A DNA stretch of 57,672 nt, from positions 1 through 57,672 of the IMG/VR virus record IMGVR_UViG_3300046535_001319, one strand, 5' to 3'. This DNA is from a virus. Of the stretch, positions 22,980 through 30,985 are shown piece by piece. Each line of letters starts with the position of its first letter. Within the stretch, counting starts at the first letter, position 1. The position numbers and the translations under genes were made by a program. The notes beneath the pieces were generated by a model. That model was not told the DNA's origin, did not search any database, and saw nothing but the letters and a program-made list of their open reading frames with translations.

Positions 22980-24233
22980 GTGAGCAGCTGGTACGAGGAG
23001 CGCCGCCAGGACAAGCGCCTCGACGCCGAACTCCGGCAGCAGCGCGATCAGGCAGACGAGGACCGGCGCCGCAAGGACCGCGCCGACCAGGCAGAGCAGG
23101 CCCGCAAGGACAAGCGGGAGGCCGAGCAGCGCCGCAAGCGCGAGCAGGCCGAACGCCAGCAGCGCCGCGCCGAGCGGGTCACCAACGCCAAGACGTGGCT
23201 GGCCGCCGAGTCCGACACCGCGTTCTCCGTCCTGATGATCCTCCTGGCCGTGTTCCCGTCGATCGCCTCGCAGGTCGGTGCGCTCGGCGGCAAGGTCGAC
23301 TTCGGATCCGCGGTGTCCCTGGCGCTGATGCTGGAGCTCGGCGCCTGGTCCGCCACGGTCGGCGGCGCCCGGGCACTGCGTGATGGCCGGCCCACCGTCC
23401 CGTACCGGGTGGCCATGTGGGGCTGCGCGCTGATTGCGGCGGTCATCAACGTCACGCACAACCTGGAGCGCGGCTGGTGGGTTGCCGCCGTTCTCGGCCT
23501 CGCCTCGATCGCAGGCGTCGCGTTCTGGGATCTGCGCTGCGCTGGCCGGCATGGCACCTCGCGCCGGACGAAGGCGGAGCGGGCCGCGGAGAAGGCCCGC
23601 AAGGCGCACGCGAAGGAGCGGGCGACCGCGCACCAGGACGTCCAGCGGACCGCGGAGCGAATCGTCTCCGCCGCGACGTTCGGCGCCGTCGAGTTCGAGG
23701 GCGCCTTCACCGACGCGTGGGAGGTCCACCACGGCACCCGCGAGGTTGGCCTGACCCCGGCGATGGTTGCGCTGCGTGTGCAGTCGAAGCGGCGGATGGC
23801 CGAGGCGTTCGGCACCGAGGCGGACGACGAAGCGCTGTTCCCCGACACCGTTCCCGCGGAGTGGGCGAAGGCATTCCGCGGTACGGGCGGCACCGTGTCC
23901 CGCTCGCCGATCGGCACCGCGGACGGGGACGACGACGAGGGCGGCGAGGGTGTCCCGCGCATCGCCCCGAGGCGGCCCTCCGCGGGGCCGTCGCAGGCCG
24001 CGGAAGCCCTAGGGGGGAAAGGGAAGCGTCAGGTTCTCGGGGGGCGCCGTGAGCGCGTCCAGCGGCCCCTCGCGGCGGAGCACATCGAGAAGGTTCGGGC
24101 GTACGCGGACCTGATCGCCGAGTCCCACCAGACCATCTCCGTCCGCAAGGTCAAGGACCTCATCGGCGGTGGCGAGAAGGACTACCTGTCCCGCCTCACC
24201 CGCCACGTGAAGCAGCTCCGCGGCGAAGCCTGA
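22980..24233 (+). CDS. spdB: SpdB/DUF2637-like integral membrane protein
   Basis: 417 residues from GTG after GGAAGGACAGGACCA. Residues 1-70 are a highly charged coiled-coil-like helix (DEDRRRKDRADQAEQARKDK). Four hydrophobic helices follow at about 82-103, 110-133, 142-162 and 164-184, containing LMLELGAWSATVGGARALRD. The C-terminal half is soluble and basic. The four-helix core and place before an FtsK-like gene match the SpdB/DUF2637 proteins that work with TraB in intramycelial plasmid spreading. A phage-only role cannot be excluded. Confidence 0.7.
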   Translation: MSSWYEERRQDKRLDAELRQQRDQADEDRRRKDRADQAEQARKDKREAEQRRKREQAERQQRRAERVTNAKTWLAAESDTAFSVLMILLAVFPSIASQVGALGGKVDFGSAVSLALMLELGAWSATVGGARALRDGRPTVPYRVAMWGCALIAAVINVTHNLERGWWVAAVLGLASIAGVAFWDLRCAGRHGTSRRTKAERAAEKARKAHAKERATAHQDVQRTAERIVSAATFGAVEFEGAFTDAWEVHHGTREVGLTPAMVALRVQSKRRMAEAFGTEADDEALFPDTVPAEWAKAFRGTGGTVSRSPIGTADGDDDEGGEGVPRIAPRRPSAGPSQAAEALGGKGKRQVLGGRRERVQRPLAAEHIEKVRAYADLIAESHQTISVRKVKDLIGGGEKDYLSRLTRHVKQLRGEA

Positions 24234-24286
24234 CCCACCACCCCGCAGCTACAGCCCGTCAACCCCCACCCCGAGGAGCACCCCCG

Positions 24287-26488
24287 ATGTCCGAGTACAC
24301 GACTGGCCCCACCCCCGGCCCCGCCGACGACGAGCCCGGCACCTACGACCTCGCCCGCCACTTCTCCCCGGAGGTCCTCGCCGACCTGGAGACCGCCATG
24401 CAGCAGGAGGCCGAGCTGAGCACCGCCGGCCGCCGCGGCGCCATGGTTGGCACCATCGTCGAGCCCGTCGGCGACGAACTCGCCCGTCACTGGCTCGCCA
24501 CCGCCGGCCACAAGGCACTCCCCGAGTGGGCGCACTCCCGCGACGCCATCGCTGGCGCCCTCCGCCACCGCCGCGACCTCGCCGCCTACAAGACCCTGTT
24601 CCACAGCCTCCGCACCCCGGTCTACGCCGCCCGCGTCGTCGGCCTCGCCGGCTACGGCGCCTGGCGGGCCACCGCCGACGTCACCCACTGGGCGCTCGCG
24701 GGCGAATACAGCCGCGCCATCGCCCAGGCCCGCAAGTCCGGCGACGGCGCCCGCGTCCTGACCCTGCGCGACGAGCGCGAAGCCGTGTCCAAGGCCCGCC
24801 TCAAGTCGAAGCGCCTCGCCGCCGGCAGCGCCACCGCAGGCCTGTACGTCACCGCCACCCTCGTCACCGCGGCCATCGGCGCCTGGATCATCGCCGGCCC
24901 GATGCTCGTCACCCTCGGCGCCCTCCTTGCCGCGGCCGGCTACCGGGCCAAGGCCCACCGCGCCGACGGCGACACCGGCGACGTGTACCGCTTCCTCGAC
25001 GCTCTGCCGTCCGACCACGGCCCCGTCACCGACGAGCGGATCATCGCCGCCCTCCGCGACGTCGGCCTCCTCAAGCCGGACGAGTCCCTGCGCCCGCACG
25101 GCCTCGTCGACAAGGACAAGAACGGGGCAACCACCCACGTCTTCGACCTGCCGACCCGGGTCATCGCCTCCGACGTCATCCCGAAGAAGGCGAAGATCGC
25201 CGGCGCGCTCGGCCTCTCCGCCGAACAGCTCGACATCGAGCAGGCCGGCCCCGAAGGCCGCGTCTCCATGTGGGTGTCGAAGAAGGTGCCGTTCTCCGGC
25301 GCCGCCCCCACCTCCCCGCTGGTCGACGCCAAGACATGGTCGATCTGGGACGGCGTACCGTTCGGAACCACCCGGCGCGGCGCCCGCAAGCACCTCGAAC
25401 TCCTCTGGTCGTCCATGCTGTTCGGCGGCGCCCAGGGCTACGGCAAGACCACCGCCATGCGGATCCCCGCCGCCGCCGCCGTCCTCGACCCGCACGCCCA
25501 GGTCCTCCTCGCCGACTTCAAGGGCGGCGCCGACTGGGAGGCGCTGGAGGAGGTCGCCCACACGGCGATCATCGGCGCCGACCCGGCCGCCGTGACCGCG
25601 ATCGTCGCCCTGATCGACCGGCTCATCGACGAGATGGACCGCCGCTTCGCCCTCATCCGGTCCCTGCCGAAGCGCCTCCGCCCGGAGATGCGCCTCACCC
25701 CGCAGCTCGCCAAGGACCACCAGATGCCGGTTCTCGCCCTGATCATCGACGAGATCCAGGAAGCGTTCGGCGCGCTCCTCGCCGGCGCTGAGGGCCGCAA
25801 GGAGTTCGACGCCCTCGTGGAGAAGCTGGCCCGGCTGATCCGCCGCGGCCGGGCCTGCGGCCTGATCGTCATCGCCGCTGCCCAGCGCCCCGACGCCAAG
25901 TCCGTGCCGACCGCGTTCCGCGACGTCATCCTCAAGCGCTACTCGGTGCACACCGTGGACGACACGTCGTCGGACATGATCCTCGGCGACAAGATGGCCA
26001 CCCGCGGGTTCACCGCGGCTGGCCTCGGCATCATCGGCGTCGGCGTCCTCGCCGAGGAGTCCGGCGCCGAGCGGATCCAGGTCGACCGGATCACCGAGGA
26101 CCAGCTGGAGGAGATCTGCCTCCGCGGCCGACAGCTGCGCATCGAGGCGGGCACCCTGACCGGGTACGCGGCCCGCGGAACCGTCCAGGCGGGCAGCGTC
26201 CTGTCGCTGATGCTCCAGGCGTTCGACACGGCCGGCGTCACCGAGCTGGGCACCGGCGACCTGGTCGCCCTGCTCGCCAAGCTCGACCCGGCTGGCGACT
26301 GGGCCCGGCGTGACGGGGAGGCGGACAGGGCGTTCTCGTCCCGGACCGGCGCCGCCCTCGGCAAGGCGGTCAAGGCCGCGCTGGACGGCACCGGCCGGGC
26401 CCTGTCGGCACGTCAGGTGGCGACCCTCGGCGGGAAGCCGGGCAACGGCTACACCCTGGCCGACGTGCAGGCCGCAATCGGCGCATAG
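24287..26488 (+). CDS. traB: FtsK/SpoIIIE-type DNA translocase, TraB-like
   Basis: 733 residues, ATG after CGAGGAG. Two hydrophobic segments at about 185-222 anchor it in the membrane. The RecA-like motor has Walker A GGAQGYGKTT (about 379-388) and Walker B LALIIDEIQE (about 482-491), with LLADFKGGADWE and FRDVILKRYSVHTVDD typical of FtsK/SpoIIIE. The C-terminal 60 residues (GRALSARQVATLGGKPGNGY) form a winged-helix-like domain, as in TraB proteins that bind clt. Its neighbours are an SpdB-like gene upstream and a hexamer-repeat cluster directly downstream. TraB pumps double-stranded DNA between mycelial cells; that function here is inferred. Confidence 0.85.
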   Translation: MSEYTTGPTPGPADDEPGTYDLARHFSPEVLADLETAMQQEAELSTAGRRGAMVGTIVEPVGDELARHWLATAGHKALPEWAHSRDAIAGALRHRRDLAAYKTLFHSLRTPVYAARVVGLAGYGAWRATADVTHWALAGEYSRAIAQARKSGDGARVLTLRDEREAVSKARLKSKRLAAGSATAGLYVTATLVTAAIGAWIIAGPMLVTLGALLAAAGYRAKAHRADGDTGDVYRFLDALPSDHGPVTDERIIAALRDVGLLKPDESLRPHGLVDKDKNGATTHVFDLPTRVIASDVIPKKAKIAGALGLSAEQLDIEQAGPEGRVSMWVSKKVPFSGAAPTSPLVDAKTWSIWDGVPFGTTRRGARKHLELLWSSMLFGGAQGYGKTTAMRIPAAAAVLDPHAQVLLADFKGGADWEALEEVAHTAIIGADPAAVTAIVALIDRLIDEMDRRFALIRSLPKRLRPEMRLTPQLAKDHQMPVLALIIDEIQEAFGALLAGAEGRKEFDALVEKLARLIRRGRACGLIVIAAAQRPDAKSVPTAFRDVILKRYSVHTVDDTSSDMILGDKMATRGFTAAGLGIIGVGVLAEESGAERIQVDRITEDQLEEICLRGRQLRIEAGTLTGYAARGTVQAGSVLSLMLQAFDTAGVTELGTGDLVALLAKLDPAGDWARRDGEADRAFSSRTGAALGKAVKAALDGTGRALSARQVATLGGKPGNGYTLADVQAAIGA

Positions 26489-26521
26489 CGGACGGATCGA
26501 CCTTCCGGGCCACGTTCCGGG

Positions 26522-26682
26522 AGGTTCATCCCCGCAGGTCAGCAGGTTCAGCCCAGGTTCCGCAGGCCGCCCGGAGGTTCCCCACGACGGAACCTCCGGG
26601 CCCCGCCAAGAACCTGCCCGGAACCTCGCCTGACCAGGACAAACACGGACAAAGCTCAGCGTTCAGAACCTCCCCCGAACCT
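26522..26682. repeat. clt: Nine AGGTTC/GAACCT hexamers: candidate clt (TraB recognition site)
   Basis: AGGTTC occurs at 26522, 26544, 26555 and 26575, and its reverse complement GAACCT at 26590, 26610, 26621, 26666 and 26677. Two central copies form a perfect 12-bp inverted repeat (CCCGGAGGTTCC 26570-26581, complement 26589-26600). Nine copies in 161 bp is far above chance. In plasmid pSVH1 the clt transfer locus is a cluster of short repeats at the 3' end of traB bound by TraB; the location here is the same, though the repeat sequence differs. Confidence 0.65.
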
Positions 26683-26705
26683 TCGACCCACCCGAGGAGC
26701 CCGCC

Positions 26706-27203
26706 ATGGACACCGCCCGCCAGACCCCTGCCCCGCTGCCCGGCGTCGCCCAGATCACCTACCCGGACGGCACCAGCGAGTACCGATACACGGATGAGCT
26801 GCAGGCCGCCATCGAGCGGGCCGAGGCTGCTGGCTACGCGCCCGTCGTCCAGCCCGCAGCCCAGCCGATCACCATTCAGCTCGTCACCCCCCAGACCAGC
26901 CCGGCCGTTCCGGTCGAGCGGCGCCAGCTGATCGAGCCGTGGATGGTCCGCTTCGGCGCCGGCCTCGGCGGGGCCGCCGGTGTCATCGCCCTCGCCGGCC
27001 CGGCGGAGGCCGCGGTCGTCGAGCTGTCCGTCAGCGTCGGGCACATGCTGCACATGGCGATGGAGCTCGGCGGCGCCGGCCTCGTCGCCTACGTCCTGAT
27101 CCGCCTCCTCGCCGGCCGGAAGCCCAGCAGTGGCGGCCGGGTGCTGGAGGTTACGCAGATCATCGAGCAGACCATCACTCAGGTCACCCGGATCGGTGAG
27201 TGA
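26706..27203 (+). CDS. Spd-like membrane protein
   Basis: 165 residues, ATG after CGAGGAG. A soluble Pro/Gln-rich N-terminus carrying YPDGTSEYRYTDELQAAIER is followed by hydrophobic helices (LGGAAGVIALAGPAEAAVV, then GGAGLVAYVLIRLLA) and a short tail (VLEVTQIIEQTITQVTRIG). It follows traB and the repeat cluster, a typical place for spread-function genes. Confidence 0.6.
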   Translation: MDTARQTPAPLPGVAQITYPDGTSEYRYTDELQAAIERAEAAGYAPVVQPAAQPITIQLVTPQTSPAVPVERRQLIEPWMVRFGAGLGGAAGVIALAGPAEAAVVELSVSVGHMLHMAMELGGAGLVAYVLIRLLAGRKPSSGGRVLEVTQIIEQTITQVTRIGE

Positions 27204-27835
27204 TGCGCTGGCTCGGCGGTTCCACGCATGCGGTGCGGATCCTCGGCCCGCTGATGGTCAACGGCCAGCCCCTCGCCTGCCCGGAGAAGGGCTGCGGTGA
27301 CACTGGGAAGGGCGGCGGGCACACCCTCACCGCGGAGGGCGAGAACGGGCACGCCACGATCACCTGCGGCGCCAACCCGCAGCACCAGTGGCGGGTGCCG
27401 GACATCACGATCACCCTGGTCAAGTTGCTGCCCCGGTCGGGCCGGTTCGAGCACAGGGAGGGCGACCTGAAGCTGGTCGGCATCGCGGCCCGGCCCGGCA
27501 AGGGCGACAAGAAGCCCCCGCCGGCCGGCAAGGGGCGGGCCCTCGGCCAGCAGCCCGCACCGGCCAAGACGCCCAGCCGCGGCAGCAGCAACGGTCCCGG
27601 GCTGGCTGGGGTCGTCGTCGCCGGGCTGCAGACCGTCACCGCCACCGTCGGCACCGTCGGGCAGATCGCCGGCGCCGCCGGGCAAGGGGCCCGCGCCCTC
27701 GGCGACGTGGCCAAAGCGGGCAGCAATGCCATCAGCCTGGCTCGCGACGGGGTCAAGGCAGCCGACCGGGCCGCCGGACGCCGCCACCAGACAGCGCTCG
27801 GCGAACGCCAGACCGGACCGAAGCGGGCCCTGTGA
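27203..27835 (+). CDS. Spd-like protein with cysteine motif and basic tail
   Basis: 210 residues; ATG 27203 (or GTG 27200) overlaps the previous stop. The N-terminal half contains CPEKGCGDTGKGGGHT and TITCGANPQHQW, a possible metal site. After a Lys/Pro-rich linker comes a glycine-rich hydrophobic helix (GLAGVVVAGLQTVTATVGTV) and a basic end. The architecture resembles plasmid Spd proteins; function inferred. Confidence 0.6.
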   Translation: MRWLGGSTHAVRILGPLMVNGQPLACPEKGCGDTGKGGGHTLTAEGENGHATITCGANPQHQWRVPDITITLVKLLPRSGRFEHREGDLKLVGIAARPGKGDKKPPPAGKGRALGQQPAPAKTPSRGSSNGPGLAGVVVAGLQTVTATVGTVGQIAGAAGQGARALGDVAKAGSNAISLARDGVKAADRAAGRRHQTALGERQTGPKRAL

Positions 27836-27876
27836 ACCGCGGGACAGACAGCCAGACAGAAAGGGACAATGACCCC

Positions 27877-28152
27877 ATGAGCGAACAGCCCCTCCACCCT
27901 GGACACGTGCTCCTGCGCACCGCCGTCGAGATCAACGGACGCAAGGTCCAGGCCGCCATGTCCGTCGAGAGCCGCGTGTGGAACGCCGGTACCGAGTACC
28001 AGGGGCACATGAAGGCCCAGGTGCTCCACATGCTGGGGGAGGCCATCGTCAAGGAACTCGCGCCCGAGGTCACTGTCGAACCGCCCCCGCTCACCTTGCG
28101 CGAGTCTCTGCACGCGGCCCTGCGGCCGTTCGACTACCCGCAGGAGCACTGA
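27877..28152 (+). CDS. Hypothetical protein
   Basis: 91 residues, ATG after AAAGGGAC. Begins with GHVLLRTAVEINGRKVQAAM then EYQGHMKAQVLHMLGEAIV, similar to small proteins seen in many Streptomyces phages. It overlaps the next start (TGATG). Confidence 0.6.
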   Translation: MSEQPLHPGHVLLRTAVEINGRKVQAAMSVESRVWNAGTEYQGHMKAQVLHMLGEAIVKELAPEVTVEPPPLTLRESLHAALRPFDYPQEH

Positions 28153-28454
28153 TGGCCGACGACAAGCCGGACGCCGGGTGGACGATCATGGATCGCACCC
28201 TTGAACTGCTCGCCGTGCACTGCGCCACCGTGGCCTACCAGGAAGCCAGCGGCTGGGAATGCGCCGGCTGCGGCGAGTACATCGACTCCCGGAACATCAC
28301 CGGCTGGCTGGCCCGCGCTGAGCAGATGCGCACCGGTCGGCGACTTGCCAGTGAGCCGCTCCAAGTGACGTTGGACAATCGGTCGGCCACGTTCACTCCG
28401 AGCACACCGATGACGCCGTACTTCGCAGGCGAGGAAGGCATGCCAAATGACTGA
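28152..28454 (+). CDS. Hypothetical protein with CxxC motif
   Basis: 100 residues, coupled to the previous gene and preceded by AGGAG. WECAGCGEYIDS is a short zinc-finger half. Function unknown. Confidence 0.55.
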   Translation: MADDKPDAGWTIMDRTLELLAVHCATVAYQEASGWECAGCGEYIDSRNITGWLARAEQMRTGRRLASEPLQVTLDNRSATFTPSTPMTPYFAGEEGMPND

Positions 28455-28791
28455 TGACCTGGTGAAGTTCCTGAGGGACCGCCTCGACGAGACCGCCCGG
28501 AAAGCTGAGGCCGCGAAGCCCGGCCCCTGGCATGCCGACGGCGGAAGCGTGTACGCCAGCCATCCCACGGACGAGGTGGTCGGCTACACCGAGAGCGCCG
28601 AGCACATCGCGGAGCACGACCCGGCGCGGGTGCTGGCCGAGGTCGACGCCAAACGGCGCATCATCGCCGAGTGCGTGAACGCCTACGACCAAGACAGTCG
28701 CGGCATGGCGTGGATGGCCGATCAGGTGCTCGGCATGCTGGCCCTGCCGGACCGCGATCACCCCGACTATCGGCAGGAGTGGACGCCGTGA
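28447..28791 (+). CDS. DUF6221-like protein
   Basis: 114 residues. Starts DLVKFLRDRLDETARKAEAA, has HIAEHDPARVLAEVDAKRRI and ends LGMLALPDRDHPDYRQEWTP; this order is what I know of DUF6221, a widespread Streptomyces chromosomal and phage family of unknown function. Coupled at both ends. Confidence 0.75.
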   Translation: MTDDLVKFLRDRLDETARKAEAAKPGPWHADGGSVYASHPTDEVVGYTESAEHIAEHDPARVLAEVDAKRRIIAECVNAYDQDSRGMAWMADQVLGMLALPDRDHPDYRQEWTP

Positions 28792-29072
28792 GACTGCCGT
28801 GGAGTCGGAAGCCGGTCCCTTGGTCGCGCCCGGGAACACCCGACCGCCTTGCCATCGCCGTCATGGAGTACGAGGAACTCGGCATCCAGCCCGAACCCGG
28901 CAGCGCCGCAGCCCTCGCCATCGGACTCCGCGCCTTCGGCCGCACCGGCATGTGCGCCGTGCACGACCCCGTCGCCGTCACCAGCCTCGGCGACCCCGTG
29001 CCGAACGCGATCTGCACCAGGTGCGGCCAGCACATGATTCAAGGCGAACACGGCGGCTGGAGGATCGCGTGA
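28788..29072 (+). CDS. Hypothetical protein, paralogous to gene at 53864
   Basis: 94 residues from GTG in overlap. VMEYEELGIQPEPGSAAALA aligns with the gene at 53864 (VLEYEVYGTVPEPGTAAAAY), so these are related copies in two modules. The C-terminus has CTRCGQHMIQGEHGGW, a possible zinc half-site. Function unknown. Confidence 0.6.
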   Translation: MRLPWSRKPVPWSRPGTPDRLAIAVMEYEELGIQPEPGSAAALAIGLRAFGRTGMCAVHDPVAVTSLGDPVPNAICTRCGQHMIQGEHGGWRIA

Positions 29073-29431
29073 CCACCATCGCCAAGGCCATCCAGACCTG
29101 TTCCGCCTGCCCCTCCCAGTGGGATGCCTGGACCGACACCGGCCAGTACCTGTACCTCCGCTACCGAGGGGGCCACGGCACCGTCGAGGTCTACCCCAGC
29201 CCCGACGTGAACGAATGGGTCATCACGGACGAGGCGCTGATCGCCGAGTTCGACACCGGCGAGGAGTACGGCGGCGAGATCGAGCTCGCCGAGTTCTGCC
29301 ACCGCGCCGGCCTCACCATCGCCCCCGACGCCGAGCTCAGCACGGGGCGCGGCGATCTGTGGCAGCTCACCATCACCGGAGCTAGAGTCCAGACGAAGCC
29401 TCCTTGCACAGGACAGGGCAGCGCTTCGTAA
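29069..29431 (+). CDS. Hypothetical protein, last gene of the transfer-like operon
   Basis: 120 residues from GTG in overlap. CSACPSQWDAWTDTGQYLYL then RGGHGTVEVYPSPDVNEW and YGGEIELAEFCHRAGLTIAP: a small mixed alpha/beta domain. A strong terminator follows 44 bp later. Confidence 0.6.
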   Translation: MTTIAKAIQTCSACPSQWDAWTDTGQYLYLRYRGGHGTVEVYPSPDVNEWVITDEALIAEFDTGEEYGGEIELAEFCHRAGLTIAPDAELSTGRGDLWQLTITGARVQTKPPCTGQGSAS

Positions 29432-29474
29432 AGGTTCCCCGGTAGGCCGTAGGACGCATCACCGCGAGAACCCG

Positions 29475-29505
29475 GGGCCCGCAGCTGATCAGTAGCTGCG
29501 GGCCC
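29475..29505 (+). terminator. Terminator ending the transfer-like operon
   Basis: GGGCCCGCAGCT (29475-29486) pairs perfectly with AGCTGCGGGCCC (29494-29505), seven-base loop, followed by TCCGCTTTGTCC. It separates early from late genes. Confidence 0.75.
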
Positions 29506-29612
29506 TCCGCTTTGTCCCGCCCGCCTGCCATCGTGCACGTGGGGTCGCGGCGGCCCCGCCCGGTCTCCCCCACCGCAGGGCCGCCGCATCTCGTGGCGGG
29601 TGGGCCGCGCAC

Positions 29613-29643
29613 AGCCCCCGGGAACTGACGGGACCCGGGGGCT
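29613..29643. other. Hairpin before terS; possible terminator or packaging-site element
   Basis: AGCCCCCGGG (29613-29622) pairs with CCCGGGGGCT (29634-29643) over 11 bases. It lies 45 bp upstream of the terminase small subunit, in the usual place for cos sequences of Streptomyces siphoviruses, but the end type of this phage cannot be read from sequence. Confidence 0.4.
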
Positions 29644-29687
29644 GACCCATGCACTCCCTAACCTGCCAAGCAGACGAAGGGGAGACC

Positions 29688-30227
29688 ATGAACGACCCGA
29701 ACGACCAGCCCGACCAGCCACGCGGCGGCAACGGCAAATGGACCCGCGGCCTCGCCACCGCCCAACGCGACGCCGAAGCCGCCCGCCTCCGCTCCGAAGG
29801 CAACTCCTACCGCGCCATCGCCCAAGCCCTCGGCGTCGACGTCCACACCGCCCACGACGCCGTCCGCCGCGCCATGCAAGCCGTCGTCGCACCCGCCGGC
29901 GAAATCGCCATCGCCCACGAACTCGGCCTCCTCGACGAAGAACTCCTCCGCCTCGACGACCTGTACGCCAAAGTCGTGCAGGTCCTGGAGCGGGAGCACG
30001 TCACCGTGTCCCAAGGCCGCGTCGTCTACGGCGAAGACGGGGCCGCCGTCCCCGACGACGACTGGATCCTCAAAGCCGTCGACCGCCTCGTCCGCATCGA
30101 CGACGCCCGCCGCCGCAACTCGGAATCCCGCCGCCGCCTCCTCGGCCTCGACCAGCCCGTCAAAACCCAGATCAGCGGCGGCCTCACGTACGAAGTCATT
30201 GGCATTGATCCGGAGGCGCTCAAGTAG
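29688..30227 (+). CDS. terS: Terminase small subunit
   Basis: 179 residues, ATG after AAGGGGAGACC. An N-terminal HTH (AARLRSEGNSYRAIAQALGV then DVHTAHDAVRRAM, about 30-63) recognises packaging DNA; the rest is an oligomerisation-type helical region ending in RRRLLGLDQPVKTQIS. Position at the head of the late operon and upstream of terL supports the call. Confidence 0.75.
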   Translation: MNDPNDQPDQPRGGNGKWTRGLATAQRDAEAARLRSEGNSYRAIAQALGVDVHTAHDAVRRAMQAVVAPAGEIAIAHELGLLDEELLRLDDLYAKVVQVLEREHVTVSQGRVVYGEDGAAVPDDDWILKAVDRLVRIDDARRRNSESRRRLLGLDQPVKTQISGGLTYEVIGIDPEALK

Positions 30228-30277
30228 CCTGCACATCCCAACTGGCCTGCGGAAACGGTAGAATTGACACACCAAAA

Positions 30278-30306
30278 CCCCGGCGACGGAGGCAACCGTC
30301 CCGGGG
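30278..30306 (+). promoter_or_regulatory. Leader hairpin upstream of the HNH gene
   Basis: CCCCGG-CGACGG pairs imperfectly with CCGTC-CCGGGG (30278-30306). A TTGACA lies at 30264-30269 but without a good -10. The element could attenuate terminase-HNH expression or be part of a mobile HNH insertion. Confidence 0.3.
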
Positions 30307-30337
30307 CGTGGAGAACACCTAGCGAAGAGGTGCCCTC

Positions 30338-30985
30338 ATGTCCAACACTACCTGCGGAGTCGACGGCTGCGAACGCCGACGTTCCTACCGCCTGTACTGC
30401 CATGGCCACTACCGCCGTTGGAAGCGGAACGGCGACACCGGGCCAGCCAACCTGCGTTCCACCCACAGCGAGCCTCCAACCTGCACATTCGACGGCTGCG
30501 GACGGCGACAGCGAACACTGGGGCTCTGCGCCGCTCACTACCTCCAGTCGTTCCATGGGAAGACCCTGACCCCGATCCGCGTCCGACCGGACACGATGGC
30601 ACGCGACGATCAGGGGAGGAAGCAGTGCACGGTCTGTACCGAATGGCTCCCCACCGATCGCTTCTACGGCAATGCCAAGACTCGGGACCGGCTAGCCACG
30701 AAGTGCATTGACTGCCATCGCGGCGATGCACTTCACCGTGGGTACGGAATCTCAGGACACGACTACCGCGAGATGCTCGTCAGGCAGCAGGGCATCTGCG
30801 CCATCTGCGGCGGAGTGAACCGCGACGGGCGAAAGCTCTTCGTTGATCATGACCATGAATCTGGCGAGGTTCGTGGCCTGCTCTGCAATCTCTGCAACCG
30901 CGGGATCGGCAACTTCCGTGACAGCGTCGAGCTCCTTGAAGCGGCCATCAGGTACTTGAAGGAGCATGGAGCACGGAGCCGCTAG
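30338..30985 (+). CDS. HNH endonuclease of the endonuclease VII type
   Basis: 215 residues. C-terminal nuclease core: C154-x2-C157 (CAICGG), DHDH at 170-173, then C183-x2-C186 (CNLCNRG), matching phage recombination endonuclease VII. The N-terminus has two similar zinc-knuckle units (C6/C11/C21/H24 and C49/C54/C64/H67) and a third CxxC pair near 97-126. Phage HNH proteins between terminase genes assist cos cleavage; alternatively it is a homing gene, since its codon third positions look less GC-rich than its neighbours. It overlaps terL by 20 bases. Confidence 0.85.
   Translation: MSNTTCGVDGCERRRSYRLYCHGHYRRWKRNGDTGPANLRSTHSEPPTCTFDGCGRRQRTLGLCAAHYLQSFHGKTLTPIRVRPDTMARDDQGRKQCTVCTEWLPTDRFYGNAKTRDRLATKCIDCHRGDALHRGYGISGHDYREMLVRQQGICAICGGVNRDGRKLFVDHDHESGEVRGLLCNLCNRGIGNFRDSVELLEAAIRYLKEHGARSR

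Noticed and set aside
24182-25951. Leftward 589-codon open frame over the translocase gene
   Set aside because: Shadow of the TraB-like gene, with the low-complexity Gly/Ala/Asp composition expected of one.
29613-29643. Definite cos site
   Set aside because: Position is suggestive, but no overhang or known cos consensus can be identified, so it is listed only as a hairpin.
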